Origin: Neisseria elongata subsp. elongata
Lineage (GTDB): Bacteria > Pseudomonadota > Gammaproteobacteria > Burkholderiales > Neisseriaceae
Direction: 5' to 3'
NCBI RefSeq assembly: GCF_900113545.1
Contig: NZ_FOPS01000004.1
Span: forward strand, 48,818-112,817
Length of the DNA: 64,000 nucleotides
Shown here: piece by piece, positions 36,009 through 47,016 of the stretch
How positions within the stretch are numbered: position 1 is the first letter of the stretch
Layout of the letters: every line of letters begins with the position of its first letter
Position numbers and translations under genes: made by a program
The notes under the pieces: model-generated
The model's input: only the letters and a program-made list of their open reading frames with translations
Databases searched by the model: none
Told to the model about the DNA's origin: nothing

Positions 36009-38156
36009 ATGAAATCGATTATAGAACATATTGCCCTGACAACTCGTATTTTGGGTGCCCCAGTTTCTGAAGCAGCATTGTCTGCAGAAGTGGTTAGAGA
36101 TAGGAAATTAAATATCAATTTTCAATCTTTAGGAGAAGTATTGCGCAGTCATGGTTTTGAGAATACCTTATCAAAACGTGATTTGCAGGATATTCCTTCA
36201 TTGGCGGTTCCGTTGGTTTTGATGTTGCATAACGAAGAGGCTGCGGTTGTTGTTCGGATAGAGGGGGTTGGGCGTAATCGTATTTATTTCCTTCGTCAGA
36301 TAGATGGCTTGGAACAGCAATTGTCTCATGACGAGCTTGTTTCGTTGTATTTGGGATATTGTTGGTTTATTAAGCCCAAAGTAGCGGCTGATAATCGGTC
36401 TGATTTGCCTGAATATCATTTGCCAAAATCATGGTTTTGGAAGGTTATTTGGCGGTTTAAGGGATATTATTATCAAGTTATTTTGGCAACATTCATTATC
36501 AATTTCTTAGCGTTGGTTAGTTCTTTATACGTGATGAATGTCTATGACCGCGTTATTCCCAATCAGGCATATGAAACCCTATGGGTTTTGAGTATCGGTG
36601 TCATGCTGGCAATTTTGTTTGAGTTTTTAGCCAAAATGATACGGGGGCATTTAACTGATATAGCGGGCAAGAAGGCTGATTTAATCATCAGTTCTGCAAT
36701 TTTTCGTCGTATGATGGCGCTACGGTTGGCAGATCGTCCTGCTTCTGCAGGTTCATATGCCAATAATTTGCGTGAATTTGAGTCAGTTCGTGAATTTATG
36801 ACTAGTGCCAGTTTGCTGGTTTTAGTAGATTTACCTTTTTTATTATTATTTATAACCGTCATTTTTATCGTTGGCGGTAAGTTGGCAATTGTGCCGGCTA
36901 TCATCATACCTATTGTAATTATTGTTGGGTTTATTGTTCAAAGGCCGCTATCCCGTTATATTAATGAGTCGATGAAGGAGTCTTCCCAGAGGCAAGGGCT
37001 TGCAGTAGAAGCCTTGGAAGGCATTGAAACATTGAAAACCAACAATGCTACTGGATGGGCTCAACAACGTTGGGATGCATATACTGCAAAAACTTCGGCA
37101 TCATCAATCAAGGTTAAAGATACTGCCAATTTCATGATTAATTTTTCTGTGGCGATGCAGCAGCTGAATACTGTTTTTTTAGTCCTATTTGGTACGTATC
37201 TGATTCATAATGAGAATACAGCAGAACGGATTACTATGGGTGCTTTGATTGCGGCAGTCATTTTATCAGGTCGTGCTTTATCTCCATTGGCACAAGTTGC
37301 CGGCCTAGCAACCCGTTTCCAGCAAGCAAAATTGGCGTTGGAAGGATTAAATAACATTATTGAACGGCCTATTGAGCGTGTGCCAGAACGGAAATATATT
37401 TCTCCTTCTAATATTCAGGGCAATATTACTTTCGAGAATACCTGTTTTCAATATCAAGAGGACGGTAAGCCGGCAGTTAGCAATTTGAATTTGCAGATTC
37501 GTGCGGGAGAAAAGATAGGTATTTTAGGTCGTATCGGTAGTGGTAAAAGTACAATGCTGAAACTCGCAAGCGGGTTATATGATGGCAGTACTGGTAATGT
37601 CATGTTGGACAACATCGATATGCGCCAAATAGATCCAAATTTTCTTCGTAGTCAAATCTTATTATTAAGCCAGTCCCCACGTTTGTTTTTAGGTACCTTG
37701 CGTGAAAATATGGATTTGGCTCGTTCAGACGGCTATTCTTCTGATCAGGAATTATTGGAAGCATTGCAACGTTTTGGCTTGGACAAAATTATCCGTAGCC
37801 ACCCTAAAGGATTGGATATGCCGTTGGGTGAAGATGGTTTAGGTTTGTCTGGTGGTCAAAAACAGATTATTGCGTTAGCACGTATGACATTACGTAATCC
37901 GAGGATTGTATTGCTGGATGAGCCAACTACGGGGCTTGATCAGGCGACGGAACGGATGTCGTTGCAAGCAATTTCGCAGTGGGCGCAGGATAAAACCCTG
38001 CTTGTTGTTACCCATAGGCCTCAAGTTTTGCAGATTGTAAACCGTATCATTGTTATGGATGAAGGCAAAGTAGTCATGGACGGGCCTAGAGATTTGGTAT
38101 TACAGCGATTGATGCAAAATGAACGGGGAACGGATGTGAAGCGCAACATAGTGTAG
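36009..38156 (+). CDS. Type I secretion ABC transporter (LapB/RtxB-like)
   Basis: Inner-membrane exporter of 715 residues. Residues 1-130 form a C39-like domain without the catalytic cysteine, so it should bind but not cleave its substrate. Membrane helices lie about 155-430. The ATPase follows: Walker A GRIGSGKSTMLK near 503, signature LSGGQKQ near 613, Walker B IVLLDEPTTGLD near 635 and the switch His in VVTHRPQ near 667. This arrangement matches LapB-type exporters of large RTX adhesins. No adhesin or LapD/LapG-like gene is in the window. Confidence 0.9.
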   Translation: MKSIIEHIALTTRILGAPVSEAALSAEVVRDRKLNINFQSLGEVLRSHGFENTLSKRDLQDIPSLAVPLVLMLHNEEAAVVVRIEGVGRNRIYFLRQIDGLEQQLSHDELVSLYLGYCWFIKPKVAADNRSDLPEYHLPKSWFWKVIWRFKGYYYQVILATFIINFLALVSSLYVMNVYDRVIPNQAYETLWVLSIGVMLAILFEFLAKMIRGHLTDIAGKKADLIISSAIFRRMMALRLADRPASAGSYANNLREFESVREFMTSASLLVLVDLPFLLLFITVIFIVGGKLAIVPAIIIPIVIIVGFIVQRPLSRYINESMKESSQRQGLAVEALEGIETLKTNNATGWAQQRWDAYTAKTSASSIKVKDTANFMINFSVAMQQLNTVFLVLFGTYLIHNENTAERITMGALIAAVILSGRALSPLAQVAGLATRFQQAKLALEGLNNIIERPIERVPERKYISPSNIQGNITFENTCFQYQEDGKPAVSNLNLQIRAGEKIGILGRIGSGKSTMLKLASGLYDGSTGNVMLDNIDMRQIDPNFLRSQILLLSQSPRLFLGTLRENMDLARSDGYSSDQELLEALQRFGLDKIIRSHPKGLDMPLGEDGLGLSGGQKQIIALARMTLRNPRIVLLDEPTTGLDQATERMSLQAISQWAQDKTLLVVTHRPQVLQIVNRIIVMDEGKVVMDGPRDLVLQRLMQNERGTDVKRNIV

Positions 38157-38259
38157 CTTATCCTTCACGTAAATAGCTAAAAAATAATCAATTATTGATA
38201 CAATCTGAAAGTTATTATCTTATTTTCAGACGGCCTCATGATATGTTAGGTATGACCAT

Positions 38260-39492
38260 ATGAGTAAGAACAGTAGGGAAACGATTAGAAAAGATGATTT
38301 GCAATTGGTAAATGATTTGAATGCAGCCTTGCAAAAAGAAAAGCATCATGGACAGTTTTGGGTCATCATGCTGTTATTTGCCTTTCTGGTTGTATTCGTC
38401 ATTTGGGCTTATAACAGTCCATTAGAAGAGGTAACTCGGGGACAGGGAAGTATTATTCCAAGTAGTCGTGAACAAGTGATTCAAAGCCTCGATCCTGGAA
38501 CAATTGCAGAAATGCGGGTACAGGAAGGTGATATCGTAGAAAAAGACGAGGTTTTGCTAAAGCTGGATGATACGCGCAGTTCTGCTATTTTAAGGGAAAG
38601 TGAAGCCAAAGTTGCCAATCTGGAAGCGATGTTGGCACGATTAAAAGCAGAATCTTATGGTACAGCCATTGTTTTTCCTGCGGGAATCAGCAAAGATTTA
38701 CAACAACGCGAACGAGCTGCTTATGAAGCACGCCGCCGTGCAATGACTGATGCAGTTGCCGGACTGGGACAGAGTAAGGCTGCATTGGATCAAGAAATTC
38801 GAATCACTGCTCCCATGGTTAAACATGGAGTGGTCTCTGAAGTTGAATTATTAAGGATGCAGCGTGAATCAAGTGATTTGGCTCAACAAATTAGCCAACG
38901 TAAAAATGATTATGCAGCTAAAGCCAATGAGGAGTTGGTAAGGGTTGAATCAGAACTTGCCCAAGCAAAAGAAAATATGGCAATGCGTGCAGATCCGGTA
39001 GAACGATCAGAAGTTAAAGCACCAATGCGCGGAATTGTGAAAGATATCAAGATTAATACGGTTGGAGGTGTAGTCACTGCAGGGCAGGAAATTATGACTA
39101 TTGTCCCCTTGGATGATAAGTTGTTAGTTGAGGCTTATATTAACCCTAGGGATGTCGCTTTTATTAGGCCGGGGTTGCCGGCAGTGGTCAAAATTAGTGC
39201 ATATGATTATGCAATTTATGGCGGTTTAGATGGCAAGGTGACATTGATTAGTCCGGATACTTTAAGCAATCAAAATCGTGCAACGGATCAGCTGAAATTA
39301 GATCAAAATCAAGTATATTATCGTATGTTAGTACAAACTGAAGGTAATACATTACGTGATAAGAATGGTAAGGAGCTACCGATTATTCCCGGTATGGTGG
39401 CAACAGTGGATGTGAAAACAGGTGAAAAAACAGTCTTTCAATATCTGATCAAGCCGATTACGAGATTAAAACAGGCTTTGCGTGAACGATAA
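38260..39492 (+). CDS. HlyD-family membrane fusion protein of type I secretion
   Basis: Periplasmic adaptor of 410 residues linking the ABC exporter to the TolC-like channel. One membrane helix (about residues 33-50, FWVIMLLFAFLVVFVIWAY) is followed by a lipoyl half-motif (GTIAEMRVQEGDIVEKDEVLLKLD, quoted as GDIVEKDEVLLKLDD), a coiled-coil hairpin (residues about 110-230), the second lipoyl half (VKAPMRGIVKDIKIN) and a beta barrel. It resembles LapC. A DUS complement lies 30 bp upstream of the ATG. Confidence 0.9.
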   Translation: MSKNSRETIRKDDLQLVNDLNAALQKEKHHGQFWVIMLLFAFLVVFVIWAYNSPLEEVTRGQGSIIPSSREQVIQSLDPGTIAEMRVQEGDIVEKDEVLLKLDDTRSSAILRESEAKVANLEAMLARLKAESYGTAIVFPAGISKDLQQRERAAYEARRRAMTDAVAGLGQSKAALDQEIRITAPMVKHGVVSEVELLRMQRESSDLAQQISQRKNDYAAKANEELVRVESELAQAKENMAMRADPVERSEVKAPMRGIVKDIKINTVGGVVTAGQEIMTIVPLDDKLLVEAYINPRDVAFIRPGLPAVVKISAYDYAIYGGLDGKVTLISPDTLSNQNRATDQLKLDQNQVYYRMLVQTEGNTLRDKNGKELPIIPGMVATVDVKTGEKTVFQYLIKPITRLKQALRER

Positions 39493-39587
39493 AACTGAAT
39501 CTATTTTAGAAATGATTTTAAGATAGCTAAGAACAATTAGAAAAATTCAGTTATCTTACAAAAGAAGGGAGTTTTCCTGGTTGGGTT

Positions 39588-39606
39588 AGGAGTACTCCTT
39601 TTTTGT
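39588..39606 (+). terminator. Terminator of the secretion operon
   Basis: AGGAGTACTCCT followed by a run of T. An upstream AAGGGAG offers an alternative longer stem. The gap 39493-39819 holds this hairpin and the secA terminator and no gene I can support. Confidence 0.6.
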
Positions 39607-39762
39607 TAAATATTTTCTAGTTAGACTTATAGTATCTGCCAAGAACCTGATTTAATACGATGAAAGAGTTAATTGGCCCGCAGAGTACTTCTGAAGATTG
39701 GTAGGCAAACTTTGACAATCGTGGAGGTAACTTTGATAAGGTTGCTAGCTTACAGTTTGAAT

Positions 39763-39802
39763 AAAAAACCGATAGAGATGATTTTTCTCTATCGGTTTTT
39801 TA
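39763..39802. terminator. Terminator downstream of secA
   Basis: The stem AAAAACCGATAGAGA with its complement TCTCTATCGGTTTTT is flanked by A/T runs on both sides, so it can work in both directions. It lies 18 bp after the secA stop. Confidence 0.85.
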
Positions 39803-39819
39803 TTTTATACAGTTCTATA

Positions 39820-42585
39820 TTAAGCCAATTTTCCGTGGCATTGTTTATATCTCAAGCCACTGCCACAGGGACAGGGGTCATTACGATGAACAATTAAGCC
39901 GCGTGCAGTTAATGCCTCTGGGGTATAGTTTTCATCATCATTTGGATCGAAGGCTTCAGATACCAGTTCACTCTGAGATTGTGACAGGATTTCTTCCATA
40001 TTCGGTGCATCAGCCTGGAAGGCATGAGTATTAAGATTATCCAAATTCTCAGGCTCACTTTCTTCCACAACATTTTCGTTCATCTGTATTTGTACCGAAA
40101 TCAGCAGAGAGGCAATTTGATGCTTGATATTGCTCCATAAGTTTTGGAACATTTCAAATGCTTCGCGCTTGTATTCCTGTTTGGGATTCTTTTGGGCATA
40201 GCCGCGCAAGTGGATACCTTGGCGCAGGTAATCCATAGCGGAGAGATGTTCGCGCCATTGTGTATCGATCACTTGCAGCATTACGTTGCGTTCGAATCCC
40301 TGCATGTTTATATCGCCCACCAATTCGGTTTTTTCAGCATATTCCTGTTCTACTTGCGCCAATAAACGTTCTTTAATGTCTTGGTTATCAAGAGTGTTGT
40401 CTTCTTTCAGCCAACCTTGAATATCGACATTTAAACGGAAGTCACCGGCTAATTGCGCCTCCAGTGCGGGCAAGTCCCATTGTTCTTCCATGCTGTCTGC
40501 TGGCATGTAGTTGTCTACTAAGGCATAGATGGTTTCACGCCGGAATTCTTTCGCCAGATTGCTGATATTTGGGTTAGAGAGAATGTCGTTGCGTTGGAAA
40601 TAGATTACTTTGCGCTGGTCATTGGCAACATCATCATATTCCAACACTTGTTTGCGCATATCGAAGTTTCGGCCTTCTACTTTTCGTTGTGCGCCTTCGA
40701 TTTGGCGGGTCAACATGCCAGCCTCAATAGCTACACCGCGTTCCGGCGCCAAACGATTGAGGATGGCGGCAGCACGATCTAGGGCGAACAGGCGCAACAG
40801 AGGATCTTCGAATGAAAGGTAGAAACGGCTGGAACCAGGGTCTCCCTGACGACCGGCACGTCCGCGCAGCTGGTTATCAATACGGCGGCTTTCGTGACGC
40901 TCTGTACCTATGATATGCAGACCGCCTGCCTCCATGACTTTGTCGTGCTCTTCCTGCCAGCCGTTTTCCAGTTCGGCGATACGTGCTGCTTTTTCTTCCT
41001 CGCTCAGGTTTTCATCGGCACGGATGGCATCTGCCTGATGTTTGACGTTACCTCCAAGTACGATGTCGGTACCGCGTCCGGCCATATTGGTGGCAACGGT
41101 AATCGCGCCGACTTTACCGGCTTGGGCCACAATGAGGGCTTCGCGTTGGTGCTCTTTTGCGTTCAAGACATTGTGGGGGATGCCTTGCTGATTCAGCAAA
41201 TGGGAAACCAATTCTGAATTTTCGATGCTGGTCGTACCCACTAAAACCGGTTGGCCGCGTTTGTAGCATTCTGCAATATCTTTAACCACAGCCTCGTATT
41301 TTTCTTCGGCCGAGCGGAAAATCTGATCGTTGAAATCTTTACGTTGTATCGGGCGGTTGGTCGGGATGATAACGGTTTCGAGGTTGTAGATGCTTTGGAA
41401 TTCAAATGCTTCCGTATCGGCCGTGCCGGTCATGCCGGACAGTTTTTTATAGAGGCGGAAATAGTTTTGGAAGGTGATTGAAGCCAATGTTTGGTTTTCA
41501 CGTTTGATTTCAACGCCTTCTTTTGCTTCTACTGCCTGATGGAGACCGTCAGACCAACGGCGGCCGGACATCAGCCTGCCGGTAAACTCATCGACAATTA
41601 CGATTTCGCCGTCTTGAATCACATAATGCTGATCTTTATGGAAGAGGGTGTGAGCCCGCAGTGAGGCCATCAAATGGTGCATCAGGGAAATATTGCTGAC
41701 GGAATAAAGCGAATCGCCTTCTTGCAGCAGACCCATTTTAGTCAGAATTTCTTCTGCATGTTCGTGTCCGGCTTCGCTTAAGATGACATTGTGGTTTTTT
41801 TCGTCCACCCAATAATCGCCTTCGCCTTCTTCGCTTTCTTGACGGAACAATTGGGGCGGCACTTGATTCATTATTTGGTAAAGTTGGACGTTGTCATCTG
41901 CCTGGCCGGAAATAATCAAAGGCGTACGGGCTTCGTCAATCAAAATGGAGTCCACTTCGTCCACTACGGCAAAGTTCAACTCCCGCTGCACTTTGTCGTA
42001 TTGGTCGGCAACCATATTGTCGCGCAGGTAATCGAAGCCGAATTCATTGTTTGTGCCGTAGGTAATATCGGCAGCATACGCATTCTGACGGTGGAAAGGC
42101 TCAAGATCGCTGATAATCACGCCTACTTGCAGGCCGAGGAAGTTATACAACGGCTCCATCGTGGCCGCATCACGTTGGGCAAGGTAGTCGTTGACGGTAA
42201 CGACGTGTACGCCGTCGCCGGACAGGGCATTGAGGTATACGGGCAGGGTGGCAACCAGCGTTTTTCCCTCACCGGTACGCATTTCTGCGATTTTGCCATA
42301 GTGCAGCACCATGCCGCCGATCAGCTGGACATCGAAGTGGCGCATACCCAAAACGCGTTTGGATGCTTCGCGGCAGACGGCAAACGCTTCCGGCAGAATG
42401 CTGTCCAAATCGGCTCCGTCGGCGATGCGCTGTTTGAATTCGGCTGTTTTGGCCTGTAGCGCGGCATCGTCCAAAGCCTGCATTTCGGCTTCCAACGCAT
42501 TGATTTTCTCTACTGTTTTTCGATATTGTTTCAACAGCCGGTCATTGCGGCTGCCGAATACTTTTTTAGCTAATTGAGTGAGCAT
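39820..42585 (-). CDS. secA: Preprotein translocase ATPase SecA
   Basis: Motor ATPase of the Sec pathway, 921 residues, working with SecYEG at the inner membrane. Walker A is [14 protein letters not shown] near residue 103, the DEAD-like box is [13 protein letters not shown] near 207, and [18 protein letters not shown] near 580 is the helicase motif VI region. The C-terminal zinc motif [14 protein letters not shown] for SecB and lipid contact is intact. I start at 42585 ([12 protein letters not shown]); the frame extends 31 residues further without likeness to SecA. Confidence 0.97.
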   Translation of the reverse strand: MLTQLAKKVFGSRNDRLLKQYRKTVEKINALEAEMQALDDAALQAKTAEFKQRIADGADLDSILPEAFAVCREASKRVLGMRHFDVQLIGGMVLHYGKIAEMRTGEGKTLVATLPVYLNALSGDGVHVVTVNDYLAQRDAATMEPLYNFLGLQVGVIISDLEPFHRQNAYAADITYGTNNEFGFDYLRDNMVADQYDKVQRELNFAVVDEVDSILIDEARTPLIISGQADDNVQLYQIMNQVPPQLFRQESEEGEGDYWVDEKNHNVILSEAGHEHAEEILTKMGLLQEGDSLYSVSNISLMHHLMASLRAHTLFHKDQHYVIQDGEIVIVDEFTGRLMSGRRWSDGLHQAVEAKEGVEIKRENQTLASITFQNYFRLYKKLSGMTGTADTEAFEFQSIYNLETVIIPTNRPIQRKDFNDQIFRSAEEKYEAVVKDIAECYKRGQPVLVGTTSIENSELVSHLLNQQGIPHNVLNAKEHQREALIVAQAGKVGAITVATNMAGRGTDIVLGGNVKHQADAIRADENLSEEEKAARIAELENGWQEEHDKVMEAGGLHIIGTERHESRRIDNQLRGRAGRQGDPGSSRFYLSFEDPLLRLFALDRAAAILNRLAPERGVAIEAGMLTRQIEGAQRKVEGRNFDMRKQVLEYDDVANDQRKVIYFQRNDILSNPNISNLAKEFRRETIYALVDNYMPADSMEEQWDLPALEAQLAGDFRLNVDIQGWLKEDNTLDNQDIKERLLAQVEQEYAEKTELVGDINMQGFERNVMLQVIDTQWREHLSAMDYLRQGIHLRGYAQKNPKQEYKREAFEMFQNLWSNIKHQIASLLISVQIQMNENVVEESEPENLDNLNTHAFQADAPNMEEILSQSQSELVSEAFDPNDDENYTPEALTARGLIVHRNDPCPCGSGLRYKQCHGKLA

Positions 42586-42642
42586 ATTGATTCCTGAACC
42601 TAATAGGGGCTTTTTGCAAGCGATAACGGCGTATTCTAACAC

Positions 42643-42698
42643 AGGCCGTCTGAAAGCAATAAGTGCGGCAGGAATCATATTTTTCAGACGGCCTTTTT
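42643..42698. repeat. DUS inverted repeat between secA and cysI starts
   Basis: Facing AG-DUS with a loop of about 30 nt lie upstream of both divergent genes; a further DUS complement is near 42745. It is not at a gene end. Confidence 0.65.
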
Positions 42699-42800
42699 AT
42701 AACCAACTCGTCTTTGCTTACAAACAAGCATTCTTTCCTTTTTTCAGACGGCCTGATTACAGTGGCGGCATCCCGAACAAGCAAAATTCCAAGGAATGCC

Positions 42801-44570
42801 ATGAGTACCACAGCCGACCCGCGCGCCAAACTTCCCGATACTCCGCTTGCCGACAACGAAAGGCTCAAAGGCCAAAGCCGCCATCTGCGCGGCACGATTG
42901 CCGAAGACCTGAACGATGGCCTGACAGGCGGCTTCAACGGCGACAACTTCCAACTTATCCGCTTTCACGGCATGTACGAACAGGACAACCGCGACATTCG
43001 CGCCGAACGCAACGAGCAAAAATTGGAAGGCCTAAAAAACGTCATGATACGCTGCCGTCTGCCCGGCGGCGTGATTACGCCCAAGCAGTGGCTGGGCATA
43101 GACGAGTTTGCCGGTAGCCACACCCTCTACAACTCCATCCGCCTGACCAACCGCCAAACCTTCCAATACCACGGCGTGCTCAAACCCGACATCAAAGCCG
43201 TGCACCAATGGTTGAACAAGCTGGGATTGGACACCATTGCCACGGCGGGCGACGTAAACCGCAACGTCTTATGCACCAGCAACCCGATTGAAAGCGGGCT
43301 GCACAAAGAAGCGCACGAATGGGCGAAGAAAATCAGCGAGCACCTGCTGCCGAAAACCCGCGCCTATGCCGAAATCTGGCTGGACGGCGAAAAAGTCGAA
43401 TCCACCGAAAACACCGGCAACGCCCCGCTGCCCGAAGCTGTGAAAAGCGGCGACGCGGCCGAACCCGTTTTGGGCGGAAACTACCTGCCGCGCAAATTCA
43501 AAACCACGGTTGTCATCCCGCCGCACAACGACGTCGATTTGCACGCCAACGATTTGAACTTTGTCGCCATCGAAGAAAACGGCAGGCTGGCCGGATTCAA
43601 CGTGCTGGTCGGTGGCGGCTTGTCCATCGAACACGGCAACCACAAAACCTACCCCAACACCGCCCGTGAATTCGGCTTTATCGGTTTGGACAAAGTATTG
43701 GATTGCGCCGCCGCCGTGGTTTCCGTACAGCGCGACTGGGGCAACCGCAGCGACCGCAAAAACGCCAAAACCCGCTACACCATCGAGCGCGTCGGCCTGG
43801 ATGTGTTTGTCGAAGAAGTGGAAAACCGCATGGGGGCGAAGTTCCGGCCGATACGTCCTTATGAATTCACTACGCGCGGCGACCGCATCGGCTGGGTGCA
43901 GGGCGAAGATAAAAAATGGCATCTGACGCTGTTTGTTGAAAACGGCCGCATCACCGATACGCCGAACCGCCCGCTGAAAACGGGTATGCGCGAAATCGCC
44001 AAAATCCACAAGGGCGATTTCCGCCTGACCGCCAACCAAAACCTGATTGTGGCCGGCGTTTCCGTCCGCGACAAGGCCAAAATCGAAGCCCTTGCCCGCG
44101 AATACGGGCTGATTAGCGACGGCGTTACCCGCCAGCGCGAAAACAGCATGGCCTGCGTCGCGCTGCCGACCTGCCCGCTGGCCATGGCCGAAGCCGAACG
44201 CTTCCTACCGGCGTTTATCGATCATGTGGACGGCCTGATGGCGAAACATGGTCTGTCGGAAGAACACATTGTGTTGCGTGTAAACGGCTGCCCGAACGGC
44301 TGCGGCCGCACCATGCTGTCGGAAGTCGGGCTGGTGGGCAAGGCGGTTGGCCGCTACAACCTGTATGCGGGCGGCAACCGCGAAGGTACGCGCATTCCGC
44401 GTTTGTTTAAGGAAAATATTACCGAGCCGGAAATCCTGCAGATTTTGGACGATTGGATAGGCGCGTGGGCGAAAGGCCGTCTGAAAGATGAGGGTTTCGG
44501 CGATTTTGCCGTGCGCACCGGCATGGTGAAACCCGTGTTGGATGCGCCGCGCGATTTTTGGTCGGCATAA
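42801..44570 (+). CDS. cysI: Sulfite reductase hemoprotein (beta) subunit
   Basis: Assimilatory sulfite reductase of 589 residues, reducing sulfite to sulfide with siroheme and a 4Fe-4S cluster. The cluster cysteines are in [19 protein letters not shown] near residue 450 and [10 protein letters not shown] near residue 495. [12 protein letters not shown] near residue 115 is a conserved siroheme-pocket motif. The start ATG at 42801 gives the usual length; the open frame reaches back to 42663 through two DUS. The flavoprotein partner cysJ is not adjacent. Confidence 0.92.
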   Translation: MSTTADPRAKLPDTPLADNERLKGQSRHLRGTIAEDLNDGLTGGFNGDNFQLIRFHGMYEQDNRDIRAERNEQKLEGLKNVMIRCRLPGGVITPKQWLGIDEFAGSHTLYNSIRLTNRQTFQYHGVLKPDIKAVHQWLNKLGLDTIATAGDVNRNVLCTSNPIESGLHKEAHEWAKKISEHLLPKTRAYAEIWLDGEKVESTENTGNAPLPEAVKSGDAAEPVLGGNYLPRKFKTTVVIPPHNDVDLHANDLNFVAIEENGRLAGFNVLVGGGLSIEHGNHKTYPNTAREFGFIGLDKVLDCAAAVVSVQRDWGNRSDRKNAKTRYTIERVGLDVFVEEVENRMGAKFRPIRPYEFTTRGDRIGWVQGEDKKWHLTLFVENGRITDTPNRPLKTGMREIAKIHKGDFRLTANQNLIVAGVSVRDKAKIEALAREYGLISDGVTRQRENSMACVALPTCPLAMAEAERFLPAFIDHVDGLMAKHGLSEEHIVLRVNGCPNGCGRTMLSEVGLVGKAVGRYNLYAGGNREGTRIPRLFKENITEPEILQILDDWIGAWAKGRLKDEGFGDFAVRTGMVKPVLDAPRDFWSA

Positions 44571-44595
44571 ACCGGGTTGAAACTGCCTGAATAAA

Positions 44596-44638
44596 AAGAG
44601 GCCGTCTGAAAGCTGCAAATGCTTTCAGACGGCCTCTT
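44596..44638. terminator. Bidirectional DUS terminator
   Basis: Facing AG-DUS (AAGAGGCCGTCTGAAAG and complement) between the convergent cysI and alaA genes. Confidence 0.85.
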
Positions 44639-44649
44639 GGTGTTGCGCC

Positions 44650-45864
44650 TTATTGGCGGTAATGTTTCAGGAAACGTTCCAGTTTGCCGATGGCTTCTTC
44701 GATTTGGTGGCTGTAGGCCAGCGTGACGATGCGGAAGTGGTCGGGTTTGACCCAGTTGAAGCCCGTGCCGTGCACCAGCAATACTTTTTCCTGCACCAAA
44801 AGGTCGTAGACGAATTTCATGTCGTCATGGATGTTGTACATTTCGGTGTTGATTTTCGGGAACATATACATCGCGCCCATCGGTTTGACGCAGGAAATAC
44901 CGGGGATTTGGGAGATCAGTTCGTAGGCTTTGTTGCGCTGTTCGAGCAGGCGGCCGCCGGGCAGGATCAGCTCGTTAATGCTTTGATAACCGCCTAAGGC
45001 CGTCTGAATCGCATGCTGCATCGGCGTGGTGGCGCACAGGCGCATGGAGGCGAGCATGTCGAGGCCTTCGATATAGCCTTGCGCGTGGTGTTTCGGGCCG
45101 TTGAGCACCATCCAGCCTTGGCGGAATCCGGCCACGCGGTAGGCTTTGGAGAGGCCGTTGAAGGTGATGGTCAGCAGGTCGGAGGCGAGGGCGGCGATGT
45201 GGTGGTGTACCGCGCCGTCGTAGAGGATTTTGTCGTAGATTTCGTCGGCGAAGATAATCAGGCCGTGTTTGCGCGCCAACTCGGCGATTTCGAGCAGGAT
45301 TTCTTTGCTGTACACCGCGCCGGTGGGGTTGTTGGGGTTGATGACGACGATGGCTTTGGTTTTGGGCGTGATTTTGGCTTCCATGTCGGCAAGGTCGGGG
45401 AACCAGCCGTTTTCCTCGTCGCACAGATAATGGCGTACCGTGCCGCCCGCCAAGGTAGCGGCAGCCGTCCACAGCGGATAGTCGGGCGCGGGAATCAGGA
45501 TTTCGTCGCCGTCGTTCAAAAGTGCCTGCATGGACATGGTAATCAGCTCGGATACGCCGTTGCCGATGTAAACATCGTTTACCGTGATGTCGCGCAGGCC
45601 TTTGGTTTGGTAGTAGTGGACGATGGCCTTGCGGGCGGAATACAGCCCTTTGGAGTCGCAGTAGCCTTGCGAGGTCGGCAGGTTGCGGATAACGTCCACC
45701 AAGATTTCGTCGGGTGCTTCGAAGCCGAACGGGGCGGGGTTGCCGATGTTGAGTTTGAGGATTTTGTGGCCTTCTTCTTCAAGTTGAAGGGCTTTTTTGT
45801 GTACGGGGCCGCGGATGTCGTAACAGACATGGTCGAGTTTGGCGGATTTGCTGAATTTATCCAT
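44650..45864 (-). CDS. alaA: Alanine aminotransferase, AlaA-like
   Basis: PLP-dependent class I/II aminotransferase of 404 residues, the same length as E. coli AlaA. The PLP lysine lies in FNGLSKAYRVAGFRQGW near residue 240, with NPNNPTGAVY near 178 and the Asp in FADEIYDKI near 210. AlaA transfers the amino group of glutamate to pyruvate. The N-terminus (MDKFSKSAKLDHVCYDIRG) matches AlaA-type enzymes. Specificity within the family is inferred from overall likeness. Confidence 0.88.
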   Translation of the reverse strand: MDKFSKSAKLDHVCYDIRGPVHKKALQLEEEGHKILKLNIGNPAPFGFEAPDEILVDVIRNLPTSQGYCDSKGLYSARKAIVHYYQTKGLRDITVNDVYIGNGVSELITMSMQALLNDGDEILIPAPDYPLWTAAATLAGGTVRHYLCDEENGWFPDLADMEAKITPKTKAIVVINPNNPTGAVYSKEILLEIAELARKHGLIIFADEIYDKILYDGAVHHHIAALASDLLTITFNGLSKAYRVAGFRQGWMVLNGPKHHAQGYIEGLDMLASMRLCATTPMQHAIQTALGGYQSINELILPGGRLLEQRNKAYELISQIPGISCVKPMGAMYMFPKINTEMYNIHDDMKFVYDLLVQEKVLLVHGTGFNWVKPDHFRIVTLAYSHQIEEAIGKLERFLKHYRQ

Positions 45865-45958
45865 TGTTGTGTTCCGTGAAGATTTGCGGGCAAAGCGTGA
45901 ATGTACTCTGTTTGACGGCGGAATTCAAAGGGATTTTGCAACCGGGCGGCCAAACGGA

Positions 45959-45999
45959 AGGCCGTCTGAAAAACGGTTGTGCGGTTTTCAGACGGCCTG
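45959..45999 (-). terminator. DUS inverted-repeat terminator of pip
   Basis: Facing AG-DUS with a short loop, 24 bp after the pip stop. Confidence 0.8.
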
Positions 46000-46023
46000 T
46001 TGCCTTGAGGTTGAGGGGCGGGC

Positions 46024-46959
46024 TTATTTTGCCAGGCGTTCGGCAAATTCATCCGCCGCCTGCACCAGCGCGGCCGACAGGGCGGGTTCGAAGGAGGAGT
46101 GTCCGCCCTGGATAATCCGCAAATCGGCCTGCGGCAGTGCCTGCTTCAAATCCCATGCGCTGCGGGTGGGGGTGCAGAGGTCGTAGCGGCCTTGTACGAT
46201 GACGGTGGGGATATGGCGGATTTTGTGGGCGTTGGCCAAGATGGCTTTGTCGCCCTGCAGCCAGCCTTGGTGGACGAAATAATGGTTCTCCAGCCGCGCG
46301 ATGGCCAAGGAAGCCTGTGCGTCTTCGTCCACAGGCTTGGGTTCGAACTGAATCAGCCAGCTTTCCCAGTCTGCCCAGGCTTTGGCGGCCGGCAGGTGGA
46401 CGGCGGGATCGGGCGATTGGAGCAGTTCGTAATAGGCTTGCACCAGCGCGCCGTGTTTTTCCGGCGGTATGGCGGCCAGATAGCGTTGCCATTGTTCGGG
46501 GTAAACCATGCTTACGCCGCCGGCTTCGCTCAACCAGTCGATTTCGATTTGGCGGCAGAGGAAGATGCCGCGCAGAATCAACCCGCGCACGCGTTCGGGA
46601 TGGGTTTCGGCGTAGGTCAGCGAGAGGGTGCTGCCCCAAGAGCCGCCGAATACCAGCCAGCTTTCGATGCCCAGCATTTCGCGTACTTTTTCAATGTCGG
46701 CCACCAAATCCCAAGTCGTGTTTTCGCGGGTTTCGGCGTAGGGCAGGGAACGGCCGCAGCCGCGCTGGTCGATGATGACGATGCGGTATTTTTCGGGGTT
46801 GAAAAATCCGCGGCAGGCAGGCGATGCGCCCGCGCCGGGGCCGCCGTGCAGGAAGATGACGGGGATGCCGTCGGGGTTGCCGCTTTCTTCCCAGTAGATT
46901 TGATGGATGGCGGATACCTGCAGCAGGCCGCTGCGGACGGGTTCTCGAATCGGATGCAT
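46024..46959 (-). CDS. pip: Proline iminopeptidase
   Basis: Alpha/beta hydrolase (peptidase S33) of 311 residues that removes N-terminal proline from peptides. The oxyanion motif HGGPGAG is near residue 38, the nucleophile elbow GGSWGS near residue 109, and GCGRS near 72 is also a family signature. Asp and His of the triad are expected in QGRYDLCTP and GGHSSFE near the C-terminus. Proline iminopeptidase activity is a classic gonococcal trait. It is transcribed in the same direction as alaA but separately terminated. Confidence 0.94.
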   Translation of the reverse strand: MHPIREPVRSGLLQVSAIHQIYWEESGNPDGIPVIFLHGGPGAGASPACRGFFNPEKYRIVIIDQRGCGRSLPYAETRENTTWDLVADIEKVREMLGIESWLVFGGSWGSTLSLTYAETHPERVRGLILRGIFLCRQIEIDWLSEAGGVSMVYPEQWQRYLAAIPPEKHGALVQAYYELLQSPDPAVHLPAAKAWADWESWLIQFEPKPVDEDAQASLAIARLENHYFVHQGWLQGDKAILANAHKIRHIPTVIVQGRYDLCTPTRSAWDLKQALPQADLRIIQGGHSSFEPALSAALVQAADEFAERLAK

Positions 46960-46980
46960 GGTTTTCTCCTTGTGGTTGGG

Positions 46981-47012
46981 AGGCCGTCTGAAAGGTGGTT
47001 TTCAGATGGCCT
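46981..47012 (-). terminator. DUS inverted-repeat terminator of panC
   Basis: An AG-DUS faces a one-mismatch copy (TTCAGATGGCCT) 5 bp after the panC stop. Confidence 0.75.
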
Positions 47013-47016
47013 GCGG

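Noticed and set aside
39673..39897. 74-codon frame after the secretion operon
   Set aside because: It runs through the secA terminator and into the antisense of secA, with no ribosome-binding site.
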